Assembly (NCBI GenBank): GCA_002733865.1
Contig: NVXM01000006.1
Coordinates: 105,847 to 169,846, forward strand
Reading direction: 5' to 3'
DNA: 64,000 nucleotides
Origin: Sphingopyxis sp.
GTDB taxonomy: Bacteria; Pseudomonadota; Alphaproteobacteria; Sphingomonadales; Sphingomonadaceae
The notes under the pieces are model-generated. The model was not told where the DNA came from, ran no database searches, and worked only from the letters and a program-made list of their open reading frames with translations. Positions within the stretch are counted from its first letter, which is position 1. Each line of letters starts with the position of its first letter. Both the position numbers and the translations under genes were made by a program. Shown piece by piece: positions 51,725 to 64,000 of the stretch.

Positions 51725-53115
51725 GCGGAACCCGCACAGAAACCGATTCTCTGGGCGAGATAGAAGTTCCCGCCGATGCCTATTGGGGTGCCCAGACCCA
51801 GCGCAGCATCGAGAATTTCCCGTTCCCCCGTCATGAACGCATGCCGATCCGGCTGATCCACGCGCTGGCTGCGGTCAAACAGGCAGCGGCGCGGGTCAAC
51901 GGCATCCACGGACTCGACCCGGAAATTGCTGCAGGAATCGAAAAGGCAGCCAATGCCGTCCGGACCGGCGAATATGACAACCAGTTCCCGCTCAGCATCT
52001 GGCAGACCGGTTCCGGCACCCAGACCAACATGAACGTCAATGAAGTGATCGCCGGCGTTGCCAATGAGGCCATATACGGCACCCGCGGCGGCAAATATCC
52101 GGTCCACCCCAACGACCATGTCAATCGCGGCCAGTCCTCAAACGACAGTTTCCCCACCGCCATGCACGTGGCCGCAGCGCGCGCGCTGGAGGTCGAGCTG
52201 TTCCCGGCGCTGGAACAGTTGCACGATGCTCTGGCGGAAAAATCCAGAGAGTGGAAATCAATCGTCAAGATCGGCCGCACCCATCTGCAGGATGCCACAC
52301 CGCTCACTCTCGGCCAGGAATTTTCCGGCTACGCTACTCAACTCGTCGCCGCGCGCGACCGGATCGAGAGCGTGTTGCCACGACTGCATCAGCTCGCGCA
52401 AGGCGGCACAGCGGTTGGCACCGGCCTCAATGCTCCGGACAATTTCGGCGAGCATATCGCCAAGGAAATCTCCAAGATCACCGGCCTGAAATTCACTTCG
52501 GCCCCGAACAAGTTCGCCGAGCTCGCCGCGCATGACACGATGGTTGAACTGTCCGGCGCGCTCAATACGCTGGCGGTATCGCTGACGAAGATCGCCAATG
52601 ATATCCGCTTGCTCGGTTCCGGACCTCGCTCCGGCCTTGGCGAGCTCGACCTGCCGGCCAATGAGCCCGGCAGCTCGATCATGCCGGGGAAGGTCAATCC
52701 GACCCAGTGCGAGATGCTGACCATGGTCGCTGCGCAGGTGATTGGCAATCATCAGGCCGTGACCGTCGGCGGCCTGCAAGGGCATCTCGAACTCAATGTG
52801 TTCAAGCCATTGATCGGTGCCAATGTCCTGCGCTCAATCGAGATCATTTCGATCGGCATGTCCAGCTTTTCCGAGCGCTGCGTAGAAGGTCTGGAAGCCA
52901 ATGAAGCACGGATCAAGGAGCTGGTCGACAATTCGTTAATGCTGGTCACCGCGCTCGCACCGGTGATCGGCTATGACAAGGCCGCCTCCATCGCCAAACA
53001 TGCCCATGCCACTGGTAAGACCTTGCGCGCCGCTGCGCTGGAACTTGGTCTGGTTGACGCCGAGACCTATGATAGCCATGTTAAACCTGAAGATATGGTC
53101 GGCAGAAACGGCTGA
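51721..53115 (+). CDS. fumC: Fumarate hydratase class II
   Basis: This 464-residue protein of the aspartase/fumarase superfamily has [20 protein letters not shown] at the start, [32 protein letters not shown] and the signature [16 protein letters not shown] with the catalytic loop serine. It uses a GTG start overlapping the sspB stop, so the two are probably cotranscribed. TCA-cycle enzyme of the oxygen-stable, iron-free class. Confidence 0.96.
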   Translation: MSGTRTETDSLGEIEVPADAYWGAQTQRSIENFPFPRHERMPIRLIHALAAVKQAAARVNGIHGLDPEIAAGIEKAANAVRTGEYDNQFPLSIWQTGSGTQTNMNVNEVIAGVANEAIYGTRGGKYPVHPNDHVNRGQSSNDSFPTAMHVAAARALEVELFPALEQLHDALAEKSREWKSIVKIGRTHLQDATPLTLGQEFSGYATQLVAARDRIESVLPRLHQLAQGGTAVGTGLNAPDNFGEHIAKEISKITGLKFTSAPNKFAELAAHDTMVELSGALNTLAVSLTKIANDIRLLGSGPRSGLGELDLPANEPGSSIMPGKVNPTQCEMLTMVAAQVIGNHQAVTVGGLQGHLELNVFKPLIGANVLRSIEIISIGMSSFSERCVEGLEANEARIKELVDNSLMLVTALAPVIGYDKAASIAKHAHATGKTLRAAALELGLVDAETYDSHVKPEDMVGRNG

Positions 53116-53133
53116 TCCGGGAACAGCGAAAAC

Positions 53134-53415
53134 ATGTCAGCAATCCGAAATGCTTTTATCACCTACGTCGGCAACGAAGCGCGCCGCCACACTCAAGGCC
53201 ATGGGTTGCGCAACTTCGCTCTCGGTATGATCGCAGCCCGCATCGCGACCCGATCGGTTCCCGGTGCGATGCTGGTCGCCGGAGTGCTAATCGCCAAGAG
53301 ACTTTATGATGACGAGAAAGCGGACCGAGCGCGCGCCGCCTCCGCCACAATCATTGAGATTGAAGGCCGGCCCGTGCCACCCGAGAAGCCTCCCGCATCA
53401 CAATCTCCAGCTTGA
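53134..53415 (+). CDS. Small hypothetical protein with a short hydrophobic stretch
   Basis: This 93-residue protein has an amphipathic N-terminus (MSAIRNAFITYVGNEARRHT), a weakly hydrophobic part (ARIATRSVPGAMLVAGVLIA) and a proline-rich end. It lies 18 bp after fumC on the same strand and may be part of that transcript. No family recognised. Confidence 0.55.
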   Translation: MSAIRNAFITYVGNEARRHTQGHGLRNFALGMIAARIATRSVPGAMLVAGVLIAKRLYDDEKADRARAASATIIEIEGRPVPPEKPPASQSPA

Positions 53416-53532
53416 ACACGGTCCGGGCAAACGCCGGCTCCAATTTTCTCCCCCAAAGGGCAATGTTGATTGTCACTGACATTACTGTAAGCTATCCTTA
53501 GTCGACCGTGAAAAGCGGCACAGGAGAGCAGA

Positions 53533-54813
53533 TTGGCCACCACCGCGCAACCGGGGCAAATATCCCGCAAATTTTACGGGTGGACCAATGTCGGTCTGCT
53601 GTTCTTCCTGCAATTCGCTGCATCCGGCTTTGTCTATTTTGCCTATTCCGTAGTCTTTCCGGTGATGGTCGAGACCATGGCATGGAACCGTGGCACTGCA
53701 TCGCTGGCCCAATCGATCGCCTTGATGATGCTGGGCCTGGCCTATCCTCTGACCGGCTATCTGCTCAGTCGTTACGGCGTACGCCAGACCGTCACCATCG
53801 GCTTGCTTGTAATGCTTTCCGGTCTGGTGCTGCTCATGCTGGTGGTGAGCGAAGTCTGGCAATGGATTCTGATCTGGGGCGGTGTCATGGGTCTGGCCTT
53901 TGCGCTCACTGGCCCGATATGCTCCCAGACGGCAATGATCAGCTGGTTCAGCATCAAGAGATCAACCACCATCGGCATCGTCATGACCGGAGCCGCCCTT
54001 GGCGGTGCCCTGGCGCAGCCGGTGCTGACAACGATGATGGCGCAGTTCGACAGTTGGCGCGCCGCATGGTTGATTGCCGCTGCGATGGTAATCATTGCCC
54101 TGATAGCCGCGCAATTCATCATCAATCGTCCGCAGGATATCGGTCAATTTCCCGACAATGTCGATCCAGCCTTGGCGGCGCAGGATCCGCTCAGCCAAAG
54201 GGCCCAGCCAAAAACCCATCGCACCGGCCACGACTGGACGATGAAGCAGGTCATCCGGACACCGACACTCTATCTGTTGATGCTGGTGACACTCGGCTAT
54301 CTGGGCACATTTTTCTTTCTGCTGAATCACGGCGTTCTGCACCTGACCGACAACGGTCTTTCTCCGCTGGAGGCCGCATCCATCATGGGTCTGGCAATTC
54401 TGGGCAGCGGCCTTTCGCGCATTCCGGCCGGTTGGCTCGGCGACCAGTTTGAACTGCGCTGGACGCTGTTCGGGTCCATTTCCCTGATGGCTTTCGGCCT
54501 TTCGGGCTTCTGGCTCGGCCACGGCGTCATCCTGCTCTCCGCGATGGGCATGCTGTTCGGTGCGGGCTATGGCAGCCTGCTCGTCCTCGGCCCGGTCGTC
54601 ATCGGCAATTATTATGGTGAGCGCGCATTTCCGATCATCAATTCGGTGCTGGCACCGGTCATGCTGCCGTTTGCCGCTGCGGCACCCGCAGGGGCTGGCT
54701 TCATTTTCGAGGCTACTGGCAGCTATGATATCGCATTTGCCGCAGCGATCGCCTTGCTGTCAGCCGGTCTGATCGCCGCATTCTTACTAAAACCGCCGCA
54801 ACCGTCGGGTTAG
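53533..54813 (+). CDS. Major facilitator superfamily transporter (OFA-like)
   Basis: This 426-residue protein has about 12 membrane spans. Features include the N-terminal TM1 segment LLFFLQFAASGFVYFAYSVV, the A-like loop LLSRYGVRQTVTIG between TM2 and TM3, and a charged central loop near residues 200-240. It resembles the oxalate/formate antiporter-like monocarboxylate carriers. The start is TTG at 53533 with AGGAGAG five bases upstream. Substrate unknown; an organic acid is a reasonable guess. Confidence 0.85.
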   Translation: MATTAQPGQISRKFYGWTNVGLLFFLQFAASGFVYFAYSVVFPVMVETMAWNRGTASLAQSIALMMLGLAYPLTGYLLSRYGVRQTVTIGLLVMLSGLVLLMLVVSEVWQWILIWGGVMGLAFALTGPICSQTAMISWFSIKRSTTIGIVMTGAALGGALAQPVLTTMMAQFDSWRAAWLIAAAMVIIALIAAQFIINRPQDIGQFPDNVDPALAAQDPLSQRAQPKTHRTGHDWTMKQVIRTPTLYLLMLVTLGYLGTFFFLLNHGVLHLTDNGLSPLEAASIMGLAILGSGLSRIPAGWLGDQFELRWTLFGSISLMAFGLSGFWLGHGVILLSAMGMLFGAGYGSLLVLGPVVIGNYYGERAFPIINSVLAPVMLPFAAAAPAGAGFIFEATGSYDIAFAAAIALLSAGLIAAFLLKPPQPSG

Positions 54814-54816
54814 GCT

Positions 54817-55935
54817 CTAGACGTTGCCGTCACTGGACAGCAGCGCCGCAATCGCGCGAGTCCCCGGACGCCGCGCCAGCACGATCATCAAGATCGTCGT
54901 GAAAGGCACCGCCAAAATCGCGCCCGGAATACCCCACAGGCTGCTCCAGACGGCCAGAGAAACCAGCACCACCATCGGGCTGAGATTGACCGACTTGCTC
55001 AGCATCTTTGGCTCTACGATATTGCCCACAATCACCTGTGCGACCGTCATCAGGCCAGTAGCGATCAGCGGAGTCGTCAAGGTGCCAAACTGGGCAACGG
55101 CAAATAGCGCCGGAAAGGCGACACCGACAAACGATCCGATATAGGGTATGTAGTTCAGCAGCCCGATGATAATCGCCCAGAGCGCCGCATATTCCACGCC
55201 CAATATCATCAATATCACCCAGCATATCACGCCGAGAATGATATTGATCAGCGTCTTTGTCGCCAGATAACTCCCAATATCATGGTTGATCCGCGTGATC
55301 ATATTGAGCGTGTCGGTGGAATCGCGATCCGAGCCGAACGCCCGCCGGACTTTCTCGGGGAAGCCGGTGATCTCGCTAAGCAGGAAAGATGCGTACAGGA
55401 TCGTGATGAACACAAATCCGCCAAAACTGGTCAGCGAGGCCAACGCGGTCTGGGCCACAGCCGCGATGTCGATCTCGGTGAAGAACCTTGTCGCAAACTC
55501 GCTGATCGCGTGCGCAATGGCCTCTGTTCCCCGGTCGAATATCGCTCCCGGTGAACTCATCAGTTCGGAAATCTTCGGTCGACCGGCACCTTCTTCTACC
55601 GGCACCGGGAACCAGGTTACGAACAGATTTTCCAGATTGCGCTGATAGACTGGCAGCGATGGTACGAGATTCTGCAAGCTGGCCACCAGCATCCGGGTCA
55701 TCGCAAAAAGCAGCGCCAATACACCGATCAGGGCAAGCGTCGCGCGCAGCCATAGCGGGGTTCGGCCAAGCCCCGGAATACGGGCCACGGTGGCGCTCGC
55801 GGCATAGAGAATCTGCAGCAAAATTATGGCCGTAACGATCGGCAAAATGATGTCCTTGCCTACGTAGAACAGCCAGCCGAGCATGATCGTGATGCCGATC
55901 GCAAAGAATATAGTACTGACGCGTCCCTGGATCAT
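54817..55935 (-). CDS. AI-2E family permease (PerM/TqsA-like)
   Basis: This 372-residue membrane protein has the family arrangement: two N-terminal spans (FAIGITIMLGWLFYVGKDII), a large loop, then C-terminal spans with GLLNYIPYIGSFVGVAFPAL (the conserved NxIPYxG motif) and VGNIVEPKMLSKSVNLSPMV. Members export AI-2-like signals or act as ion transporters. It converges with the MFS gene (3 bp apart). Confidence 0.88.
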   Translation of the reverse strand: MIQGRVSTIFFAIGITIMLGWLFYVGKDIILPIVTAIILLQILYAASATVARIPGLGRTPLWLRATLALIGVLALLFAMTRMLVASLQNLVPSLPVYQRNLENLFVTWFPVPVEEGAGRPKISELMSSPGAIFDRGTEAIAHAISEFATRFFTEIDIAAVAQTALASLTSFGGFVFITILYASFLLSEITGFPEKVRRAFGSDRDSTDTLNMITRINHDIGSYLATKTLINIILGVICWVILMILGVEYAALWAIIIGLLNYIPYIGSFVGVAFPALFAVAQFGTLTTPLIATGLMTVAQVIVGNIVEPKMLSKSVNLSPMVVLVSLAVWSSLWGIPGAILAVPFTTILMIVLARRPGTRAIAALLSSDGNV

Positions 55936-56055
55936 AGCACTGCGTTAGCCGGATTTCGCCAGACTGTCATCAGGATGATTGCGAGCAAAAGCGATATCGA
56001 GAAACTTCCCGACAAGGATCTTGACGCCAAGCGCTCTTGTCGGCCAATAGCCGCT

Positions 56056-56724
56056 ATGGCCGACAACATATCTTCCCAGAATATCGACAATGATCACCGT
56101 GAACTGAACCGCAGGGGCCTGCTGTTCGTGCTGTCTTCTCCTTCGGGTGCGGGCAAATCGACACTGGCGCGCATGCTGCTGGACGCGGATGATGAAATCG
56201 CCATGTCGGTCTCCGTCACAACCCGCCCAAAGCGGCCCGGCGAAGAACATGGCAAAGACTATTATTTTGTCACCGGCGACGAATTTGAAGAAATGGTCGC
56301 CGATCACAGCTTCCTGGAATATGCGACGGTCTTCGGCAATCGCTATGCGACGCCAGCCGCACCCGTAAATCAGAGTCTTGAGGAGGGACAGGACGTGCTG
56401 TTCGACATCGACTGGCAGGGCACGCAACAGCTATACCAGCGCGCCGGGCAGGACGTCGTTCGCGTATTCATCCTGCCGCCTTCGCTCGACGAGTTGCGCA
56501 AGCGACTGGAAAGCCGCAACACCGACTCCCCCGAAATCATCGAAAGCCGGATGCAGCGGGCGGCCAGCGAGATCAGCCATTGGGATGGGTATGACTATGT
56601 CCTGATCAACGACGATCTCGGCGCCTGCTTTGCCAAGGTAAAGCAGATCCTCGCTACCGAGCGCATGCGGCGTTCGCGGCAAACCGGTTTGATCGGCTTT
56701 GTCCGGGATTTGATGGCCGAGTAA
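56056..56724 (+). CDS. gmk: Guanylate kinase
   Basis: This 222-residue protein from the ATG at 56056 has P-loop LSSPSGAGKSTLARMLL, GMP-binding TTRPKRPGEEHGKDYYFV and EFEEMVADHSFLEYATVFGN, then FDIDWQGTQQLYQRAG. A longer frame of 27 extra residues upstream has no homology. Essential for GTP supply. The C-terminal helix (IGFVRDLMAE) is in place. Confidence 0.95.
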   Translation: MADNISSQNIDNDHRELNRRGLLFVLSSPSGAGKSTLARMLLDADDEIAMSVSVTTRPKRPGEEHGKDYYFVTGDEFEEMVADHSFLEYATVFGNRYATPAAPVNQSLEEGQDVLFDIDWQGTQQLYQRAGQDVVRVFILPPSLDELRKRLESRNTDSPEIIESRMQRAASEISHWDGYDYVLINDDLGACFAKVKQILATERMRRSRQTGLIGFVRDLMAE

Positions 56725-57027
56725 TCAGCCAATCGACTGGACCTCGTCGAGGGCAGTCAGAAAGGGATGGCACCAGAAGCGTAGCGTTGGCCGAACCCAA
56801 TAAGGGGGTGGGCGCAGGCCCAGCACTTCCGGGAACAGGAGCTTGCCCATGCGGTAGGCAATATCCCCGGATCCACTTTTTTGTGAATCCGCGTTCTGAT
56901 ACCATCCCCCATGGTTGAGCTTCGATGCGACCCGGAAGCTTGATCGGCTCTTTCCGGTTCTCAGCTCAGCTATATTGTAAATAATACTGTGGCACGCCGC
57001 TGTGCCTTTTATTCGACCAACGACCAT
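56725..57027 (-). CDS. Hypothetical protein, doubtful
   Basis: This 100-codon minus-strand frame reads MVVGRIKGTAACHSIIYNIA and ends LTALDEVQSIG. The second half (YRMGKLLFPEVLGLRPPPYW, VRPTLRFWCHPF) looks protein-like, but the frame has no clear ribosome site and no family. Its stop directly abuts the gmk stop. Could be the tail of a decayed gene. The rest of the gap to 57181 shows nothing further. Confidence 0.3.
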   Translation of the reverse strand: MVVGRIKGTAACHSIIYNIAELRTGKSRSSFRVASKLNHGGWYQNADSQKSGSGDIAYRMGKLLFPEVLGLRPPPYWVRPTLRFWCHPFLTALDEVQSIG

Positions 57028-57181
57028 TGTTCATCGATGAAGGTCCCGTTTTTCGCGCCCGCCACCCTTGCGGCCTCGGCGCCTTACATTCACCGAAAAC
57101 CTGACAGGCAAAAGAGCGTTGGTTTTGCCACGCCGAACGGGTAGCACAGTGCGCAAGCGCGGATCACATCGGGGGGCGACT

Positions 57182-59209
57182 ATGGATGAACCACAGGATA
57201 TCGAAGTCCTGATCGTCGGCGGCGGCTTTTCTACCATGCCGCTGATCCGCGAGCTGGAGGCCAGCGGCATCGACTGGCTCATGGTGTCGCCGATGACCCC
57301 GATCTGGCAGCAGCTGGAAGCCGCCGATGCGCTCGATTTCGATCTGGTCAGCTCGCTGCAGAGCAGCGTCTATTCCTTTGAACTGGTCGAGATGCTGAAA
57401 GAGCAGGGAGACAATTTCACCGACGGCTTCCCGACCGCTCGCGAATTTTACGATATCCACAAGAAATATGCCGCGCGCCATGCCGAGAACATCCATCATG
57501 GCCGGGTCGAGAGCATTGACAATCACGCCGACCACAGCATCGTCCATCTCGAAAGCGGCGAACAGTTCCGCGCCCGCCATGTCGTTGTCGCTACCGCTTT
57601 CCGGCGGCTGATGAATGCCAATCTCAAGCAGATCAAGGTGGATGCCAGCTATGCCGGCAAAAGCGTCGCGATCACCTCAACCGGCGACAGCTCCAACCTG
57701 CTGATCGCCAAGCTGGTCGCTTATGGCGCCAGGGTCCATCTGGTCACCAATGGCTTCATCATGCTCGACAAGATGTTCGCTACCTTCTCGCCGCTCGACG
57801 ACGGCCCGCGCTTCGTGCCGCTCGACCAGCTGGAGTGCCACAATTTCTCCGAAATCAGCAAATGGAGCTACCGCGCCTTCATCGACGGCGGCTATATCCA
57901 TGGTCTGATCCACCATCGCTTTGCCAAGATTTTTGACCGCAACAGCCTCGGCGTCCGTCATCCCAAATCGATCCGCCCGCACAAGGACATTCGCACTTTC
58001 TTCAAGGCGAAGGCACCAGTGGAAAACGGCCATATCGCGATCAAATATTGGCCGATCGACGTCTATAAACTCTATTGCGAAGACACACTCGAGCAGAAGA
58101 TCAGCGCCGGCTATCTGATCAACGACCTGCCCTTCTTTCTCGAACAGGGCCACGTCAAGCTGTGGGACAAGAGCGCCGCGACCATCGACCGCGAGGCGAA
58201 GACGCTGAGCGAGAATGGCGAAACCACCGCCTTTGACCTGATCATCGATGGCGATCAGGAAGAACCGGCGATCCCGGAAATCCGCATGCCTGGCAGCGGA
58301 GGCAATTCCTTCACCTACCGGCCCCGCGAGCAGTTTCTCGGAACGATCTCGCCGAAACTGGACAATATCTACACCATCGGTTTCACCCGGCCGTTCACCG
58401 GCGGGCTCAACAATATCAGCGAGATGCAATGCCTGCTGGTCCACCGGATGATCACCGATCCGGCGTTTCACACCGACATCCGCGCCAATATCGACCAGCG
58501 GATCGCCGCCTATAACGCAGCCTATTATGCCAACCGCCCGGCGAAAAAGACCGACCATCTGGTCTGGTACGGCACCTTCACCGACGAGGTCGCCAGGGTC
58601 CTCGACATTCGTCCGAAACGCAGCGACACGCCCGGCTTCATGGGGTTGATGAAATATTATATGTTCCCGAATAATGTCTTCCGCTTCCGCGAAAAGGGAC
58701 GCTATGCGGTCGAGGGCGTCGACGGTCTGATCGCCCATACCGCGAAACAATATCATGATTACAAGGTGCTGGCGCTGCTGGTCATCCGCTATCCGTTTTT
58801 CGAACTTTTGGCGCTCGGCACGATCCTGCTCGCGCCCGTCCCCTGGTGGGTAAAGATCCCCGCAGCGATCATCCACAACCGCCTGCCCTTCACCTCGATA
58901 CTGGTTGGGAAATTCGGGCTGCCGACGCGCGAGGGCAAGGCGATTTTCAATTACCGCAAGGCGATCAGCTTTCCTGTGCTGGCTTATCCGCTGGTCGCAG
59001 CTGTAGTGTGGGCAGCAGCGGGTATGGGAGCGGCCTTTGGCTTCTCGGCGGCCTTGCTGGCCTATGTCTACGTGATGATCCATCTGGGCACCGCCAAGGG
59101 ATGGAACCGAAAGTTTTTCTGCGACATGAAGAGCAAGCGGTCGCCGGAGATGGTCGGATTTTTCGAACGGTATCGGGAGGCTTTCCGGCGGGTGCCTGGA
59201 AAAAAATAA
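57182..59209 (+). CDS. FAD/NAD(P)-binding oxidoreductase with membrane-associated C-terminus
   Basis: This 675-residue protein has Rossmann loop IEVLIVGGGFSTMPLIRELE at the start, a second dinucleotide-like segment SVAITSTGDSSNLLIAKLVA and the closing FAD-domain phrase IYTIGFTRPFTGGLNNISE (about residues 400-420). Residues ~525-640 contain hydrophobic stretches (FFELLALGTILLAPVPWW, FPVLAYPLVAAVVWAAAGMG) that suggest membrane anchoring. It resembles the flavin monooxygenase / lysine-ornithine oxygenase group, where NAD(P)H drives hydroxylation. The substrate is unknown. The start at 57182 is where homology begins. Confidence 0.7.
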   Translation: MDEPQDIEVLIVGGGFSTMPLIRELEASGIDWLMVSPMTPIWQQLEAADALDFDLVSSLQSSVYSFELVEMLKEQGDNFTDGFPTAREFYDIHKKYAARHAENIHHGRVESIDNHADHSIVHLESGEQFRARHVVVATAFRRLMNANLKQIKVDASYAGKSVAITSTGDSSNLLIAKLVAYGARVHLVTNGFIMLDKMFATFSPLDDGPRFVPLDQLECHNFSEISKWSYRAFIDGGYIHGLIHHRFAKIFDRNSLGVRHPKSIRPHKDIRTFFKAKAPVENGHIAIKYWPIDVYKLYCEDTLEQKISAGYLINDLPFFLEQGHVKLWDKSAATIDREAKTLSENGETTAFDLIIDGDQEEPAIPEIRMPGSGGNSFTYRPREQFLGTISPKLDNIYTIGFTRPFTGGLNNISEMQCLLVHRMITDPAFHTDIRANIDQRIAAYNAAYYANRPAKKTDHLVWYGTFTDEVARVLDIRPKRSDTPGFMGLMKYYMFPNNVFRFREKGRYAVEGVDGLIAHTAKQYHDYKVLALLVIRYPFFELLALGTILLAPVPWWVKIPAAIIHNRLPFTSILVGKFGLPTREGKAIFNYRKAISFPVLAYPLVAAVVWAAAGMGAAFGFSAALLAYVYVMIHLGTAKGWNRKFFCDMKSKRSPEMVGFFERYREAFRRVPGKK

Positions 59210-59369
59210 TCGCCATCCCGACCGTGATCACCATCAAGCGCCACAATCTATCCGGCCCTATATCCATCCCTCATCCAGTGGCGACATTTTGAGAATGCGT
59301 ACTATTGTGTTACCAATCACAAAACCAAAAAAATGGTCGCTATCGGAAAGAATGGATTGGGGGCAGTCT

Positions 59370-60389
59370 ATGAAGCGGCTATTGCATTCTAATATTTTGA
59401 GAGCACCTGTTTTGGCCGTCGCGCTTGGCGCGGTTGGTTTGAGCGGGTGCACGACCATGAGGGGTGCGCCGGTTAACGTACTGGATGAGTCTAACGCCGC
59501 CCTCCTAGCGGCACCTGACAAATCCCTCACTACTCGAGAGGAAATCATCACTCACTATGTCGGGATCGATAACGAAGATCGACAACGGGAGTTTCGCAAC
59601 CGCGTCGTTGACCATTATATGGGTCAAATCGACAAACAATATGAAAAATACTCAACGCGACTATTTTCTGAAGGAATGGAGCTGGCCCTTGGCTTCGATG
59701 CTGCAATTATCGGACTGGCTTCAACGGCATCTCTGTTCGAGGAAGTGGCGGACGATTTAGCGACCGTCATATCGGGTTTTGCCGGACTAAGGTCCGCCAT
59801 AGACAAAAATCTCTATTTTGATCGAACTCTTCCAGCACTGATCGTCACGATGGACGCCGGACGGACAAGAGTTGAAACCGAGATCATTGCGAAGAAGCAG
59901 CAATCCGTTGCTGACTACACCATTGAGGCTGCGATTCGCGACTTGCGACGTTACCAGCATGCTGGGACGTTAATGAGGGCGGTGACGCGGGTTACCGAGA
60001 CAGCCAGCCAAGAACTTGCAGCCGCAGAAACAGATCGAATGAATATCGTGGAATATAAGTGCGAGCCAAATGCCGTGCTACGCCCGAAGCTTATCTCGAT
60101 CCAAAAGCTAATCGGACCAACTATAGAAGCAGCCGAATCCGGCAGCACACCTGCGGAAAAGCGTGCAGGTCGTGAAGGACTAGCCAAGCTCGCGGAGCCG
60201 TTTGGCATTTCTGTACCACCCGGGTTTGCCTTTGCCGGGACGCAAGAGGACATCAACAAAATCTCCCTTGCGATGGCATCAGCCATGATCGGTAGCGGTG
60301 CAGAGCGTAATTTCTGCACAGCAGCCGAAATTGAAGCTCTCGAGAAAGAGCTCGCGAAACTTGGATTCTCAAATCCCATACAACCATAG
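59370..60389 (+). CDS. Putative lipoprotein, unknown family
   Basis: This 339-residue protein from the ATG at 59370 has a signal peptide (APVLAVALGAVGLSG) and a lipobox LSGC, so it is probably lipid-anchored. The mature part is mostly helical with coiled-coil-like heptads (VETEIIAKKQQSVADYTIEA, TRVTETASQELAAAETDR). Base use is more AT-rich than the genes around it. It is followed 9 bp later by a small partner gene, so the pair is probably one unit. No homologous family recognised. Confidence 0.6.
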   Translation: MKRLLHSNILRAPVLAVALGAVGLSGCTTMRGAPVNVLDESNAALLAAPDKSLTTREEIITHYVGIDNEDRQREFRNRVVDHYMGQIDKQYEKYSTRLFSEGMELALGFDAAIIGLASTASLFEEVADDLATVISGFAGLRSAIDKNLYFDRTLPALIVTMDAGRTRVETEIIAKKQQSVADYTIEAAIRDLRRYQHAGTLMRAVTRVTETASQELAAAETDRMNIVEYKCEPNAVLRPKLISIQKLIGPTIEAAESGSTPAEKRAGREGLAKLAEPFGISVPPGFAFAGTQEDINKISLAMASAMIGSGAERNFCTAAEIEALEKELAKLGFSNPIQP

Positions 60390-60398
60390 GAGTTGAAT

Positions 60399-60695
60399 AT
60401 GCAGGTCACGGTCCCGCATGATGCAAACCTCACGCTCGAGAAGCTAGAAGAGCGTATTAACGAGGTCGAAGCCCGAATCGGGCGGATTGTCGATCTTCAG
60501 GCCGTCGATGTCGAGGAAGATGGAGAATCAAATCTCCAAACTTTTTCTGCTCACCTTCTTTGGAACCCCCCTCCCGATGTTGTCGTCTTAAAAAGAGAAG
60601 GAGAGGCGGCGCCCGACGGCAAAGCACTTGTCATTGCGGGAACGGCCTTTCTCGAAGGCGTAGAGGGCAAGGCAGTAATCAAGGTTTACCGCTAG
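60399..60695 (+). CDS. Small protein paired with the lipoprotein
   Basis: This 98-residue protein has an N-terminal helix (LTLEKLEERINEVEARIGRI) followed by a beta-rich half (ALVIAGTAFLEGVEGKAVIK). The ATG at 60399 has AGGAG 6 bases upstream; a TTG at 60393 overlaps that site. No signal peptide. Probably cotranscribed with the lipoprotein gene. Function unknown. Confidence 0.55.
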   Translation: MQVTVPHDANLTLEKLEERINEVEARIGRIVDLQAVDVEEDGESNLQTFSAHLLWNPPPDVVVLKREGEAAPDGKALVIAGTAFLEGVEGKAVIKVYR

Positions 60696-60884
60696 CCCTT
60701 TTATTTCAGCGACTCAGGCGAATAAAACCCATTTCAGTATCAGTCGTGCAAACGAGGCAAGCTTGGTGAGGTCGGTCATAATCATACACACGCACCTTGC
60801 CAAATGACCCGCGAAGAGGGGGGCGCGGTTTACACGCTATCGCCAGAGATAAATCATCTTCGGGTCGCTCCGGATATCTCCCCC

Positions 60885-60913
60885 TTGAAAACAGAACAAA
60901 CATTGAACATATA
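60885..60913 (+). promoter_or_regulatory. Sigma-70-type promoter for uvrA
   Basis: TTGAAA (60885-60890) and CATATA (60908-60913) are separated by 17 bp. The LexA box lies between and slightly into the -10, so repressor binding would block polymerase. The rest of the 60696-60977 gap shows no gene. Confidence 0.55.
60894..60908. promoter_or_regulatory. LexA (SOS) box GAAC-N7-GAAC
   Basis: The sequence GAACAAACATTGAAC fits the alphaproteobacterial LexA site (GTTC-N7-GTTC on the other strand). It overlaps the predicted uvrA promoter about 70 bp upstream of the ATG, as expected for a DNA-damage-induced repair gene. Confidence 0.8.
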
Positions 60914-60977
60914 GCGCAGACCACCCTGTTCTTTTGGCCCGCTGGACTCTCTCCGGCATCTTCTGCAAAGCACACGC

Positions 60978-64000
<3,023 letters not shown>

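Noticed and set aside
57677..59083. 468-codon minus-strand frame opposite the FAD oxidoreductase
   Set aside because: Antisense shadow; the plus-strand protein has clear dinucleotide-binding motifs.

Overview
The base composition (moderately GC-rich), the gene families and several small signatures point to an alphaproteobacterium, most likely a sphingomonad. The signatures are an alphaproteobacterial SspB next to fumC, a LexA box of the GAAC-N7-GAAC type upstream of uvrA, a large TonB receptor, and REP-like palindromes encoding the peptide VRPEPVEGR. This placement is inferred from gene content; no 16S gene is present.

Region 1 (1-12.5 kb): a tightly overlapping minus-strand operon of five genes (two HyuA-like ATPase subunits, a small zinc-ribbon subunit, a HyuB-like subunit, and a fifth gene cut by the window edge). 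Its order and sizes match the ApcABCDE acetophenone carboxylase. It is preceded by a large MalT/LAL-type LuxR regulator. A thiolase and an NADP-dependent double-bond reductase run on the opposite strand. The same CCACCC-N4-GGGTGG palindrome lies about 95-98 bp upstream of both the apcA-like gene and the thiolase, which suggests one regulon for an aromatic or other ketone.

Region 2 (12.5-18 kb): genomic debris. It holds a 5'-truncated gspD and a gspK (type II secretion remnants), an orphan Rhs tip with a toxin-like C-terminus and an AT-rich putative immunity gene, an eroded IS3-family transposase whose last codons supply the start of the Rhs reading frame, and a membrane diguanylate cyclase.

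Region 3 (18-34.5 kb): an operon of serine hydrolase, metallophosphoesterase and a giant GMC-oxidoreductase/alpha-beta-hydrolase fusion. It is followed by an accessory cluster of SDR, TetR regulator, TonB receptor, class III PLP enzyme, APH-type kinase and flavin monooxygenase. This cluster looks like an uptake and degradation pathway for an amino-alcohol-like compound; that function is inferred.

Region 4 (34.5-44.5 kb): redox and detoxification genes (LysR, GST, DUF1348-like protein, AraC, exported isochorismatase-like hydrolase, YHS protein, AhpD-like protein, azoreductase, dihydrolipoyl-dehydrogenase-like enzyme, membrane serine hydrolase), several separated by strong hairpins.

Region 5 (45-64 kb): largely housekeeping. 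It contains tRNA-Phe, yacG, an NSS-family transporter, a HIT protein, hisE, hisF, hisA, hisH, hisB, sspB, fumC, an MFS carrier, an AI-2E family permease, gmk, a large FAD protein, a lipoprotein gene pair, and uvrA running off the right edge. Three oddities stand out: a PEP-CTERM gene lodged between hisE and hisF, a REP doublet between hisA and hisF, and REP palindromes translated in frame inside uvrA.
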